A stretch of 48,740 nt of DNA from Vicinamibacteraceae bacterium (GTDB lineage Bacteria > Acidobacteriota > Vicinamibacteria > Marinacidobacterales > Marinacidobacteraceae), in the NCBI GenBank assembly GCA_012271265.1, contig JAAXGQ010000079.1:1-48740 (forward strand). Reading direction: 5' to 3'. The position numbers and the translations under genes were made by a program. Of this stretch, positions 9,692-18,596 are shown piece after piece; positions within the stretch are counted from its first letter, which is position 1, and every line of letters starts with the position of its first letter. The notes under the pieces were generated by a model. The model worked only from the letters and a program-made list of their open reading frames with translations. It was not told the origin of the DNA and did not search any database.

Positions 9692-12163
9692 TCAGCGGGC
9701 CACGAAGTTGACCAGCCGGTCGGGAACCGTGATCACCTTGCTGACCGTCAGCCCCTCGAGGTGCCGCCGGATCCCGGGGTTCTGACGCGCGCGTTCGATG
9801 AGCTGCTCCCGGTCGGCGCCGGCTGCGGTCTCGAGCCGGCCGCGGAGCTTGCCGTTGATCTGGAGAATGATGAGCACCTCGTCTTCGCGAAGCAGTTCTT
9901 CGTCCCAGACTGGCCACGGCGCATCGGCCAGCATGGCGGAGTTGCCGAGCCGCTCCCACAGTTCCTCGGCCAGGTGCGGCGCCATCGGATTCAGCAGCGA
10001 AACCACGGTTTCGGCCGCCTCCCGCACCGCGCGCCGGGCCGGTTCGGTCCGAGCCCTGGGGATCCTCGCGGCGAGAGCGCCGGTGAGCTCCATGATCGCC
10101 GCGATCGCCGTGTTGGGATGGATCCGCTCGCCGATGTCCCGGGTCACCCGCCAGATCGTCTGGTGCGTCTTGCGGCGGAGCGCCAGGTCGGCGCGGGCGA
10201 AGGTCTCGCTCCCGTCCGGAAGCTTTGTCTCGACGAGCCAGGGAGTGTCTCCTGGAAGGAGGCGCGCCAGCCGCCGAAGGAACCGGGCCGGCCCCTTGAG
10301 CCGGGCATCGGTCCAGTCCATCTCCTTTTCCGGAGGGGCCTCGAAGAGCACGTAGAGCCGCACCGCGTCAGCGCCATACTGGCTGACCGCCGCGTCCGGG
10401 TCCACCACGTTGCCCTTGCTCTTGGACATCTTGGCCCCGTCCTTGATCACCATGCCCTGACTGAGCTGACGCACAACGGGTTCGTCCACGTCCACGAGAC
10501 CCAGGTCGCGCATGACCCGCGTCCAGAACCGGCAGTAGATGAGGTGCAGGATGGCGTGCTCGACCCCGCCGATGTAGAGATCGATCGGAAACCAGGCCGA
10601 AGCCCGCTTCGGATCGAAGGGCGCCTGGTCGTTACCGGGATCCAGGTAGCGGTAGAAATACCAGGACGAGTCCACGAAGGTGTCCATGGTGTCGGTCTCG
10701 CGCCGGGCGTCCGCGCCGCACCCGGGACAGGTGACCCGCAGCCAGTCCTCGCTGCGGGAGAGCGCCGAACCGCCCATGCCGGTGATCTCCACCGCCCGGG
10801 GCAGTTCCACCGGCAGGTCAGCCTCCGGAACCGGCACCGCCCCGCAGCTGCCGCAGTGGATCATCGGAATGGGGGTTCCCCAGTAGCGCTGGCGGGAGAT
10901 GCCCCAGTCGCGCAGGCGCCACACCGTCCGAGGCCCACCGAAGCACTCCCGGTGGGCGTGGGCGGCCATGGCGGCCTTGGCATCCACCGTCGGAAGGCCG
11001 CTGAACTCGCCCGAATCCACGACCGTCCCCGGTTCGGTGAACGGCCCATCCGGCGCCGGCGCATCGTCCGGAATCACCACCGTCCGGATCGGGATGCCGT
11101 ATTTCTTCGCAAACTCGTAGTCGCGCTCATCGTGGGCGGGCACCGCCATCACGGCCCCGGCGCCGTACTCCATGAGCACGTAGTCCGCGACATAGACCGG
11201 GACCGATTCCCCGGAAAACGGGTTCACCGCGGTGAACCCGGTGTCCACGCCCGTCTTTTCGGCGTCCTCCGCGCGGCCGGCGGGCGCCCGGGCGAGGTGG
11301 GCGCGCCGCTCCTCGATGTAGGCGGCGACCTCCGGATTTCGCTCCGCGATCGCCGAGGCAGTCGGATGGCGGAGGGCCAGCACCAGCGCCGTGGCGCCGT
11401 AAATGGTGTCCACACGGGTGGTGAACACGCGGACGCGCGAGTCCGTTTCCAGGCCTTCGATGGCGAAGACGATCTCGGCGCCTTCGGATCGGCCGATCCA
11501 GTTCCGCTGCAGGGTCAGCACCTTTTTCGGCCACCCCGGCATCCGGTCCATCTCGTCCAGCAACTGTTCCGCGTATTCGGTGATCCGGAGGAACCACTGG
11601 GGCAGATCGCGGCGGGACACCGGCGAATCACAGCGCCAGCATCGCCCGGCTTCGACCTGCTCGTTGGCGAGCACCGTCTCGCATCCCGGACACCAGTTCA
11701 CCTCCCCGTCCTTCCGATAGGCGAGGCCACGCTTCCACATCTGGAGGAAGAACCACTGGTTCCAGCGGTAGTAGGAGGAGTCGCACGTGGCGAACTCCCG
11801 GCGCCAGTCGTAGCTGAGCCCGAGGCGACGAAGCTGCCGCCGCATCTGTTCGATGTTTTTCCTGGTCCAGTCTGCGGGGTGGGCCCCGCGCTTGAGGGCC
11901 GCGTTCTCCGCAGGGAGGCCGAGGGCGTCCCAGCCGATGGGATGCATGACCGCAAAGCCGCGCCGCCGCTGGAAGCGGGCGACGACATCGCCGATCGAGT
12001 AATTCCGGACGTGCCCCATGTGGATGCGCCCCGAGGGGTAGGGCAACATCTCGAGGCAGTAGTAGCCCGGTCCGGTGGGAAGGTCCGGCGTTTCGAAGGC
12101 GCCGGCGCGCTTCCAGCGTTCCTGCCAGCGCTTCTCGACCCGCTCGTGGTCCCGGTGCGTCAT
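9692..12163 (-). CDS. leuS: Leucine--tRNA ligase
   Basis: This class I synthetase charges tRNA-Leu. The 823 residues include the HIGH-type motif (PYPSGRIHMGHVRNYSIGD, near residue 40), zinc-binding cysteine pairs (CPGCETVL ... CWRCDSP), the CP1 editing domain with TTRVDTIYGATALVLAL and the conserved AHDERDYEFAKKYG, the FVDSSWYFYRYLDPGN segment and the KMSKS loop (GAKMSKSKGNVVDPD). A C-terminal anticodon-binding domain ends in LTVSKVITVPDRLVNFVA. The start ATG at 12163 overlaps the mutY stop by 4 bp. Confidence 0.98.
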   Translation of the reverse strand: MTHRDHERVEKRWQERWKRAGAFETPDLPTGPGYYCLEMLPYPSGRIHMGHVRNYSIGDVVARFQRRRGFAVMHPIGWDALGLPAENAALKRGAHPADWTRKNIEQMRRQLRRLGLSYDWRREFATCDSSYYRWNQWFFLQMWKRGLAYRKDGEVNWCPGCETVLANEQVEAGRCWRCDSPVSRRDLPQWFLRITEYAEQLLDEMDRMPGWPKKVLTLQRNWIGRSEGAEIVFAIEGLETDSRVRVFTTRVDTIYGATALVLALRHPTASAIAERNPEVAAYIEERRAHLARAPAGRAEDAEKTGVDTGFTAVNPFSGESVPVYVADYVLMEYGAGAVMAVPAHDERDYEFAKKYGIPIRTVVIPDDAPAPDGPFTEPGTVVDSGEFSGLPTVDAKAAMAAHAHRECFGGPRTVWRLRDWGISRQRYWGTPIPMIHCGSCGAVPVPEADLPVELPRAVEITGMGGSALSRSEDWLRVTCPGCGADARRETDTMDTFVDSSWYFYRYLDPGNDQAPFDPKRASAWFPIDLYIGGVEHAILHLIYCRFWTRVMRDLGLVDVDEPVVRQLSQGMVIKDGAKMSKSKGNVVDPDAAVSQYGADAVRLYVLFEAPPEKEMDWTDARLKGPARFLRRLARLLPGDTPWLVETKLPDGSETFARADLALRRKTHQTIWRVTRDIGERIHPNTAIAAIMELTGALAARIPRARTEPARRAVREAAETVVSLLNPMAPHLAEELWERLGNSAMLADAPWPVWDEELLREDEVLIILQINGKLRGRLETAAGADREQLIERARQNPGIRRHLEGLTVSKVITVPDRLVNFVAR

Positions 12164-13314
12164 GGGGTGTTCCCGCTCATGAGGGCGCGGCAGTCTACCG
12201 GGGGGGACTCCGAACCGGCGATCGCAAGGGCTTTCTTCAGGATGGCGCCGGCAGGGATCCGGTCGAGTTCATCGGGCGCGGTCCACCGGCCCCGCACCGG
12301 AGGGCCGCGCTCCCCCGCCACCGCGGCGAAGAAGGGGTACACGGTGAGGCGCTGGTCCATGACGGTATGGCGGAAGGAGGGCAGCGCGGAGCCCGGCGAC
12401 AGCACGAGTCCGTAGCGGGCCCGCGCCTCTCGGGTCAGGGCCTTCCTCGGGGTTTCTCCGACGCGGCACGGACCGCCCGGGAGCTCGTAGAGGCCGCGCA
12501 TGGGACTCCGGCGGCGGCGAAACAGCAGGACGCGGCCCCTCCGGTCCCGGACGAGGCCCGTCGCCAGCCGGACCGCGACGGGGGCGCGGCGCTCGGGCCG
12601 CTCGGGAAGTTCGGCAACGCGGCCCTCGAGAAACGCGACACATCTCCCCCGGAGAGGACACCCCGCGCACCGCGGCGCGGCCGGGGTGCATACAAGCGCC
12701 CCCAGCTCCATGAGGGCCTGGTTCCAGTCTCCCGGCGCCGCCGCCGGGTCCGCGCCCTGGGTTGCGATCCGGACCAGTTGATCGGCCAGCTCCCGGATGC
12801 GCCGCCGGAAGGAGGCCCGGTCCGTCGGTCCCTCCACGCCGAACCGGCGCGCCAGCACGCGCCGCACGTTGCCGTCCACCGCGGCGACGGGCTCGCCGAA
12901 GGCGATGGAAGCGACAGCCGCCGCGGTGTAGGGACCAATTCCGGGCAGCGCGCGGAGGCCGGCCTCGGTGCGGGGGAATCCCTGCCGCGAGATCTCGCCG
13001 GCGGCGCGGTGAAGAGCCCGCGCCCGCCGGTAGTAGCCGAGCCCGGACCACGACGCGACGGCTTCGTCTGCGGACGCCTCCGCGAAGGAACCAGCGTCGG
13101 GGAAGCGGGCGACAAAGCCGCGATAGCGGGGAAGCATGGCCTCCACCCGCGTCTGCTGGAGCATCACTTCGGAGACAAGGATCCGCCACGGATCCGGGTC
13201 CTCCCGAAAGGGGAGGCGCCGCCGGTGTTCATGAAACCAGCGAACAAGCGCCCGCGCCAGGCGGGCGCCGTCGCGGCGGGGAACGGAAGCGCTAGCCGAG
13301 AAGTTCCCGAGCAA
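12160..13314 (-). CDS. mutY: A/G-specific adenine glycosylase MutY
   Basis: MutY removes adenine mispaired with 8-oxoguanine. The protein has the catalytic Glu region LVSEVMLQQTRVEAMLPRY, the helix-hairpin-helix LRALPGIGPYTAAAVASIAF, the catalytic Asp in AAVDGNVRRVLAR, an iron-sulfur cluster loop of C-x6-C-x2-C-x5-C form (CTPAAPRCAGCPLRGRC), and a C-terminal NUDIX-like domain that checks 8-oxoG (LYELPGGPCRVGE). The 384-residue length assumes a TTG start at 13314, which overlaps the upstream peptidase gene by 23 bases; the exact start is uncertain because no ATG or GTG fits before the catalytic fold begins. Confidence 0.95.
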   Translation of the reverse strand: MLGNFSASASVPRRDGARLARALVRWFHEHRRRLPFREDPDPWRILVSEVMLQQTRVEAMLPRYRGFVARFPDAGSFAEASADEAVASWSGLGYYRRARALHRAAGEISRQGFPRTEAGLRALPGIGPYTAAAVASIAFGEPVAAVDGNVRRVLARRFGVEGPTDRASFRRRIRELADQLVRIATQGADPAAAPGDWNQALMELGALVCTPAAPRCAGCPLRGRCVAFLEGRVAELPERPERRAPVAVRLATGLVRDRRGRVLLFRRRRSPMRGLYELPGGPCRVGETPRKALTREARARYGLVLSPGSALPSFRHTVMDQRLTVYPFFAAVAGERGPPVRGRWTAPDELDRIPAGAILKKALAIAGSESPPVDCRALMSGNTP

Positions 13315-14320
13315 GGGTTCGGTAGTACCCGACGGCCTCCACCAGGTCCGACTTCGCGACGCTCTCGTCGGCGGTATGGGCGTCGTGGATGCTGCCCGGG
13401 CCGATCAGGAGGGGAGTTCCCCAGCTTGGCATGAACGGAATGTCGGTGGAGTAGGCCATGGGCGCCGTCCGAAAGCCCGGCAGCGTGCGGCAGATGACCG
13501 CGTCGTTCCCTCCGATCCATTCCTTTTCGATGTGCTCGTCTTCGGCCAGGATCGCGTCGAGCCGCGCCTCGGCGGGCGCGGCGTTCCCAACGAGTCGAAA
13601 GTAGAGCACCGCTTCCGCCGAGGGAGCGAGGACATTGCCGGCCACGCCACCGGAGATGAGTCCGACATTCAGTGTGGCGTTTCCGAGTACGTCGCTGCGG
13701 CCCCAGTCCATCGCCTGGAGCCGCGCGATGAGCGCGAGGAGCCGGTGGATCGCCGAGTCCCCAATCTCCGGATACGCGGAATGCGCCGCCTTGCCCCGCG
13801 CTCGGATCCTGATCCGCAGGGTGCCCTTGTGGCCGGAGGCCATGAACCCTTCGGTCGGCTCCCCGACCACCAGAAAACTGTCCTCGCCGAAGGCGCCGCC
13901 AAAGAACGCCGGACCGCGCTCCTCCAGGTGCTTCGCCCCCAGACTGTCCACTTCCTCGCCGATGGTGAGGACGATCCCGAAACCGGACACGCCCTCCTTC
14001 ACGAGCTGGCGCCCGGCGAACACCATGGCCGAGAGCATTCCCTTGGCGTCGCAGGAGCCGCGGCCGCCGATGTGGGAGGCGGTCTCCGACGAGGGAAAGA
14101 ACGGCGGCACCGTGTCCAGGTGGGTGCACAACCACAGCCGGACCGGCGCCGGACCGGCGCGCGCGACGAGGTTCGGGCGGCCCGGAGCGGCCTCGTCGAG
14201 CTGCACCTCGAAGCCGGCTTCTGCCAGATCCCGGGCGACCCGCTCGGCGAGGGCCCGCTCATCCCCGGTGACCGACGGGATGTCCACGAGCTCCCGCAGG
14301 TAGCGGAACAGGTCCGTCAT
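13292..14320 (-). CDS. M20-family metallopeptidase/deacylase (ArgE/DapE-like)
   Basis: This 342-residue di-zinc amidohydrolase begins at the ATG at 14320 ([21 protein letters not shown]), which overlaps the fabF stop by 4 bp. M20 ligands are visible: [11 protein letters not shown] (His/Asp), [14 protein letters not shown] (bridging Asp), [14 protein letters not shown] (general-base Glu-Glu), [16 protein letters not shown], and a terminal His in [12 protein letters not shown]. The lid domain carries [12 protein letters not shown]. Members hydrolyse acetylornithine, succinyl-diaminopimelate or dipeptides; the sequence alone does not settle which. Neighbouring fatty-acid genes do not point to a substrate. 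Confidence 0.9.
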   Translation of the reverse strand: MTDLFRYLRELVDIPSVTGDERALAERVARDLAEAGFEVQLDEAAPGRPNLVARAGPAPVRLWLCTHLDTVPPFFPSSETASHIGGRGSCDAKGMLSAMVFAGRQLVKEGVSGFGIVLTIGEEVDSLGAKHLEERGPAFFGGAFGEDSFLVVGEPTEGFMASGHKGTLRIRIRARGKAAHSAYPEIGDSAIHRLLALIARLQAMDWGRSDVLGNATLNVGLISGGVAGNVLAPSAEAVLYFRLVGNAAPAEARLDAILAEDEHIEKEWIGGNDAVICRTLPGFRTAPMAYSTDIPFMPSWGTPLLIGPGSIHDAHTADESVAKSDLVEAVGYYRTLARELLG

Positions 14321-15591
14321 GGGTCCAACCCCTCGGAGACGTCCGGTTGGCGAAACAGCAGGGCGGCGTTCGTGCCGCCGAACCCGAAGGAGTTCGACAG
14401 CACGCTCCGCACTCGGGCCGGCCGGGCGACATTCGGTGCCACGTCGAGGTCGCAATCGGGATCGGCGGTCTCGTAGTTGATCGTGGGGGGAACGATCTGG
14501 TGACGCAGCGTCAGGCAGGCGATCCCGGCCTCGAGACCCCCGGCCCCTCCGAGCAGGTGCCCGGTCATGGACTTCGTCGAGTTCACCACCAGCCGGTCCG
14601 CATGGTCCCCGAAGACCTTCCGGATGGCGGCGGTCTCGATCCGGTCGTTGAGGGGGGTCGAGGTGCCGTGGGCGTTGACCGAGTCCACCTCCTCGGGGGC
14701 GGCGCCCGCCTCGTCCAGCGCCGCCCTCATGACCCGCACCGCTCCGTTGCCGTTCGCGGCCGGCGCGGTGATGTGGAAGGCATCTCCGGTCATGCCGTAG
14801 CCGATGACCTCCGCGTAGGGGGTCGCCCCTCGGGCCAGGGCGCGCTCCCGTTCCTCCAGGAACACAACGCCCGAGCCCTCGCCCACGACGAAGCCGTCGC
14901 GGTCCCGGTCGAAGGGACGCGAGGCGCGCTCCGGGTCGTCGTTTCGCGTGGAGAGCGCCCGCATCCGGGCAAACCCGCCAATGCACATGGGCGTGATCGT
15001 GGCCTCCGTGCCGCCCGCGACCATCGCGTCCGCGTAGCCAAAACGGATCAGGCGGAAGGCGTCGCCGATGGCGTGGCTGCCGGCCGCACACGCGGTTGCC
15101 GGAGCCGTGTTCGGACCTCGGGCGTTCAGTCGGATCGAAACGTTGCCTCCGGCGAGGTTCACGACCATGTTGGGCACGAAGAACGGCGAAATGCGGCGGG
15201 GGCCGCGCGCGAGCAGATTCCCGTGCTCCCGTTCAATCGTCTCGAACCCCCCGATCCCGGACGCGATGATGACTCCGGTCCGGTCCGGCGCCGGAACGGG
15301 CGCAGCCAGGCCGGCGTCTTCCACTGCAAGGAGCGAAGCCGCCATCGCGTAGATGGAGAACGTGTCCATCTTGCGGAGGGACCGACGCTCCACGAAATCG
15401 AGCGGATCGAAGCCCTTGACCTCACAGGCGATGCGCACCGGAAACGCGCTGGCGTCGAACCGGGTGATCGGCCCGGCGCCAGAACGGCCGGCGAGAAGTC
15501 CCTCCCAGGTCGCCGCCGTCCCCACCCCGAGCGGCGAGACGAGGCCCACGCCGGTGACCACGACCCGCCGGACGCCCACGGCATCACGCAT
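14317..15591 (-). CDS. fabF: 3-oxoacyl-ACP synthase II (KAS II)
   Basis: FabF is the elongating condensing enzyme of type II fatty acid synthesis, joining malonyl-ACP to acyl-ACP. The Cys-His-His triad is complete: [31 protein letters not shown] and [15 protein letters not shown], with the C-terminal glycine loop [18 protein letters not shown] at 15594 directly precedes the ATG at 15591; the GGGAGG upstream suits either, and the ATG is used here. It is followed by the M20 peptidase with a 4-bp overlap and preceded by acpP. Confidence 0.97.
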   Translation of the reverse strand: MRDAVGVRRVVVTGVGLVSPLGVGTAATWEGLLAGRSGAGPITRFDASAFPVRIACEVKGFDPLDFVERRSLRKMDTFSIYAMAASLLAVEDAGLAAPVPAPDRTGVIIASGIGGFETIEREHGNLLARGPRRISPFFVPNMVVNLAGGNVSIRLNARGPNTAPATACAAGSHAIGDAFRLIRFGYADAMVAGGTEATITPMCIGGFARMRALSTRNDDPERASRPFDRDRDGFVVGEGSGVVFLEERERALARGATPYAEVIGYGMTGDAFHITAPAANGNGAVRVMRAALDEAGAAPEEVDSVNAHGTSTPLNDRIETAAIRKVFGDHADRLVVNSTKSMTGHLLGGAGGLEAGIACLTLRHQIVPPTINYETADPDCDLDVAPNVARPARVRSVLSNSFGFGGTNAALLFRQPDVSEGLDP

Positions 15592-15630
15592 CACGCCCGG
15601 CCTCCCGGGGAGAGAGCATGCCGGTGGAGA

Positions 15631-15906
15631 TCAGGAGTCGAGCTGCTTTTCGATGAAGGCCAGCGCGTCCCCGACGGTCTGAAGCCGCTCGGCCTGCTCT
15701 TCGGAGATCTCGAAGCCGAACTCCTCCTCCATCGCCATGGTGAGCTCCACCATGTCGAGGGAGTCGGCGTTCAGGTCCTTGATGAAACCCGCCTCCGGGG
15801 TGACTTCGTCGGGGGCCACGGAGAGCTGTTCGCAGATGAGGTCCCGCACGCGTTCGTCAAGCGGGAGTTCGGGCGGTGGCGCGGGCGCCTGCTTCCTGTC
15901 GGTCAT
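15631..15906 (-). CDS. acpP: Acyl carrier protein
   Basis: This 91-residue carrier holds growing acyl chains on a 4'-phosphopantetheine arm. The modification site is the Ser of DLNADSLDMVELTMAMEEEF, followed by the conserved GFEISEEQAERLQTVGDAL helix pair. Compared with a typical ACP of about 78 residues it carries an N-terminal extension of about 12 residues rich in Pro and Ala (KQAPAPPPELP). It starts at the ATG at 15906 with an upstream GGAG, in the fabG-acpP-fabF order. Confidence 0.96.
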   Translation of the reverse strand: MTDRKQAPAPPPELPLDERVRDLICEQLSVAPDEVTPEAGFIKDLNADSLDMVELTMAMEEEFGFEISEEQAERLQTVGDALAFIEKQLDS

Positions 15907-15943
15907 TGTTGAATTTCTCCTGTCCGGGCGCCGTGTCCCGGGG

Positions 15944-16681
15944 TCAGAGCGCAAGTCCGCCGGTGATCTCGAGGACTGCGCCGGTGATGTAACTGGCCTC
16001 CGGGGAGGCGAGAAAGGCCACGGCGGCCGCGACTTCCTCAGCAGAGCCGGGCCGGGCCATGGGGATGGCGCGCTGAAGCGCTTCCCGAGCGCGGCGGGGG
16101 AGCTCCCGGGTCATGTCGGTCTCGATCAGGCCCGGCGCCACGACATTCACCGTGATGTTGCGTCGAGCCAGCTCCTTCGCCAGCGCGCGGCTGAATCCGA
16201 CGATTCCCGCCTTCGAGGCCGCATAGGCGGTCTGGCCGGCATTCCCGCGCAGCCCGACGATCGAGCTCATGTTGACGATCCGGCCATAGCGGGCGCGCAA
16301 CATCGGCCGCACCGCAGCGCGGCAGCAGGCGGCGAGACCGTCGAGATTCGTGGCCATCACCGCGCGCCAGTCCTCCGGCTTCTGGCGGATGAGCAGACCG
16401 TCGCGGGAGATGCCCGCGTTGTTCACCAGGATGTCCAGACCGCCAACGGCCGCCTCCCCCAGGCAGGCCAGGACCGACCCCGGGTCGGTCAGGTCGAGCG
16501 CCAGCCCGAGCACGCGGCTTCGTCCGCCATCGATGGCGGCGGCCGCCTCGTCGGCCTGGTCCCGACGCCTGCCGGTGAGGAAGACCTCGGCCCCCTCGTC
16601 GGCAAGCCGCGCGGCGATTGCGCGGCCAATCCCGCGCGTGCCGCCGGTGACGAGAGCGCGCTGCCCTTCCAGCCGCTTCAC
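15944..16681 (-). CDS. fabG: 3-oxoacyl-ACP reductase
   Basis: FabG reduces 3-ketoacyl-ACP with NADPH. The 245-residue short-chain dehydrogenase shows the glycine-rich cofactor motif VTGGTRGIGRAIA, the NNAG segment, and the catalytic Ser-Tyr-Lys set in NMSSIVGLRGNAGQTAYAAS plus KAG. The C-terminal TGAVLEITGG is typical. Translation starts at GTG 16681, which overlaps the fabD stop by 4 bp (GTGA); the longer in-frame extension upstream lies inside fabD and is not real. Confidence 0.97.
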   Translation of the reverse strand: MKRLEGQRALVTGGTRGIGRAIAARLADEGAEVFLTGRRRDQADEAAAAIDGGRSRVLGLALDLTDPGSVLACLGEAAVGGLDILVNNAGISRDGLLIRQKPEDWRAVMATNLDGLAACCRAAVRPMLRARYGRIVNMSSIVGLRGNAGQTAYAASKAGIVGFSRALAKELARRNITVNVVAPGLIETDMTRELPRRAREALQRAIPMARPGSAEEVAAAVAFLASPEASYITGAVLEITGGLAL

Positions 16682-17622
16682 GCCGCCACGTCCACCGTCC
16701 GCGCGAGCCGGAGCACGCCACCAGGGTCCGACACCGGGATCGTCGTCACGCCGCGCAGGGTCTTTCGGACCAGTCCCGAAAGAACCCTGCCCTCCCCCAG
16801 TTCGGCGAAGACGTCGGCGCCGGCGGCAGCCATCCCCAGCACGGTTTCCTCCCAGCGCACGGGCGAGGCGACCTGGCGTTTGAGGGCCTCCCGCGCCAGT
16901 GCCCCCGAGGTGATCGGCGCCGCGTCCACGTTCGTCCACAGCGGCGCGTCCAGGTCCCGGAAGGGTGTCCCGTCGAGTTCCGGCGCCAGCCCCTCCGCGG
17001 CGGGCCGCATGAGGCGGGTGTGGAACGGGGCGCTCACCGGGAGCGGGATCACCCGACGCGCGCCGCGTGAACGCAGGAGCGCTCCTGCGCGCCGCACCGC
17101 GGCGGCGTGTCCGCCGATGACGACCTGCGCCGCGCCATTGAAGTTGGCGGGCTCGACCACGCCGGGGCCGCCGTCGGAGGTCTCCCGGCAGGCTGCCGCG
17201 ACCCGATCCGCCGACAGACCCAGGACGGCGACCATGGCGCCTTCTCCTTCGGGGACGGCCTCCTGCATGAGGTCGCCCCGGCGCCGGGTCAGCCGCAGCG
17301 CGTCGGCGAATGCGAGCCCGCCGAGCGCTACAAGCGCCGAGTACTCGCCCAGGCTGTGTCCGGCCGCCATGGCGCACGAGGCCCCTCGGGCCTGCGCCGC
17401 CCGCCACGCCGCCACGCTGACGGTGAGGAGCGCCGGCTGGGTGTTCCGGGTGAGGCGGAGGGCCTCTCGAGGGCCGTCGAAGCACAGCGAGGAAACGGAC
17501 TCACCCAGGGTGTCGTCGGCTTCCTCGAAGGTCTCCTTCGCTCGAGGAAGAGCCTCCGCGAGCGCCCGGCCCATCCCCGGCCTCTGGGACCCCTGCCCGG
17601 GGAAGAGGAACGCGGTGCTCAC
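16678..17622 (-). CDS. fabD: Malonyl-CoA:ACP transacylase
   Basis: FabD loads malonate onto ACP. The 314-residue chain starts at GTG 17622 (STAFLFPGQGSQRPGMGRAL), overlapping rpmF by 4 bp. The nucleophile elbow GHSLGEYSALVALGGL and the catalytic His in PVSAPFHTRLM are present, as is the conserved ARG-containing RRRGDLMQEAVPEGEGAM. In many bacteria plsX and fabH lie between rpmF and fabD; both are absent at this locus, so they must be elsewhere if present. Confidence 0.97.
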   Translation of the reverse strand: MSTAFLFPGQGSQRPGMGRALAEALPRAKETFEEADDTLGESVSSLCFDGPREALRLTRNTQPALLTVSVAAWRAAQARGASCAMAAGHSLGEYSALVALGGLAFADALRLTRRRGDLMQEAVPEGEGAMVAVLGLSADRVAAACRETSDGGPGVVEPANFNGAAQVVIGGHAAAVRRAGALLRSRGARRVIPLPVSAPFHTRLMRPAAEGLAPELDGTPFRDLDAPLWTNVDAAPITSGALAREALKRQVASPVRWEETVLGMAAAGADVFAELGEGRVLSGLVRKTLRGVTTIPVSDPGGVLRLARTVDVAA

Positions 17623-17804
17623 CCGAGCTCCTTCACCTCGATGACCCGGCGGCCCTTGTAGTACCCGCAGTGGGGGCACACGACGTGGGGCCGAATGAGC
17701 TCCGGGCAGCTCGGACAGATCGAAAGCGCCGGGAGCCGGAGACGGTCATGGGACCGCCGCTTGTTGCGGCGGCTACGGGAATGGCGTCGTTTGGGATGGG
17801 GCAT
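17619..17804 (-). CDS. rpmF: 50S ribosomal protein bL32
   Basis: This 61-residue ribosomal protein begins with the basic segment MPHPKRRHSRSRRNKRRSHD and has a zinc-ribbon pair of CxxC knuckles (ICPSCPE ... VVCPHCGYYKGR). It starts at the ATG at 17804 with a good GGAGG upstream. It lies between the DUF177 gene and fabD, matching the widespread DUF177-rpmF-fatty acid synthesis arrangement. The four cysteines place it with the zinc-binding (C+) form of the protein. Confidence 0.96.
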   Translation of the reverse strand: MPHPKRRHSRSRRNKRRSHDRLRLPALSICPSCPELIRPHVVCPHCGYYKGRRVIEVKELG

Positions 17805-17888
17805 TCGCTCCTCCGTTGAGGATCATCAATCGGCAAACTCGAGGAATCTGGAAGGGAAGGGACTGTCCGCCGGATCAGCAGCCGCGGG

Positions 17889-18503
17889 TCACGATGCCGA
17901 TGGGAGGCCCGGCAGGTCGCGCAGGGCTCCGAGGCCGCCCCGGCTCCCGAGTGGCGCCGCCCCTTCGCAGCCGCAGGCCCGCTCCGGCCGGCGGCGCGCA
18001 AGGTTGCGATCCGCGCCGCACGAGGGACACAGACCGAGACAGTCCTCGAGGCACAGCGGTTTCGGTGGCAGGGCCAGATGAACCTGCTCCCACAGCGTCT
18101 CCGCCAGCTCCAGGCGGTCTCCTTCGTAGGCGGAGACGTTCATGTCGTCCGCGTCCAGAAAGCGGTCGCCGGACGCGGGATGCCGGCGCGATCCGGAGGC
18201 GGACGCCAGCGCGCCGAGCGGAAGATAGACGAGGTCCAACTCCTCGTCCAGCACCAGCGACACCGGTTCGAGACAACGGACGCATTCGACCTCGACCGCC
18301 CCGCCGAGTCGGGCCAGCAGACGGAAGCCGTCCTGATCCATCCGATCCAGCCGTCCGTCCAGCGTGAGACGGGCGGGGACGGTGAAGTCCGTGTCGTCGA
18401 AATCGAGCGCGTCCCGGTTGGCGCTGACGGCGATCCGGACCCCGCGATCGGGGACGGACGGGAGGTGCACCGAGAGCGCAGCCGGATCGTGGGCGCGAGA
18501 CAT
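17889..18503 (-). CDS. YceD/DUF177 family protein
   Basis: This 204-residue protein has the DUF177 signature: VECVRCLEPVSLVLDEELDLVYLP in the middle and the cysteine-rich LCLEDCLGLCPSCGADRN near residue 155. Family members are almost always encoded just before rpmF, as here, and have been linked to 23S rRNA accumulation in bacteria and plastids; that role is taken from the family. A C-terminal low-complexity Gly/Ala/Pro tail extends past the usual end. It starts at the ATG at 18503 and is the first gene of the long minus-strand run. Confidence 0.88.
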   Translation of the reverse strand: MSRAHDPAALSVHLPSVPDRGVRIAVSANRDALDFDDTDFTVPARLTLDGRLDRMDQDGFRLLARLGGAVEVECVRCLEPVSLVLDEELDLVYLPLGALASASGSRRHPASGDRFLDADDMNVSAYEGDRLELAETLWEQVHLALPPKPLCLEDCLGLCPSCGADRNLARRRPERACGCEGAAPLGSRGGLGALRDLPGLPSAS

Positions 18504-18596
18504 GGCAACCCGTCATTTTACCGTTGCGACGTCCGGGAATCGCGGGAGGAAGGGGAGCGCGCCAGGCCGCAAGGCCCTTCCCCATAGAATGTTTCC
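18504..18596. promoter_or_regulatory. Divergent intergenic region between DUF177 and deacetylase genes
   Basis: These 93 bases separate two divergent genes and must hold both promoters unless initiation lies inside genes. On the minus strand a TAAAAT hexamer lies 15-20 bases before the DUF177 ATG, and on the plus strand a TAGAAT lies just before the deacetylase GTG. Neither has a convincing -35 partner at normal spacing, so both are weak -10 candidates only. Confidence 0.3.

Noticed and set aside
9647-12415. A 922-codon plus-strand frame antisense to leuS
   Set aside because: It has the same antisense artefact; LeuS motifs on the minus strand are complete.
16682-17485. An N-terminal extension of fabG of about 268 codons
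   Set aside because: It lies antisense-free but out of frame inside fabD, lacks conservation, and FabG is complete from GTG 16681.
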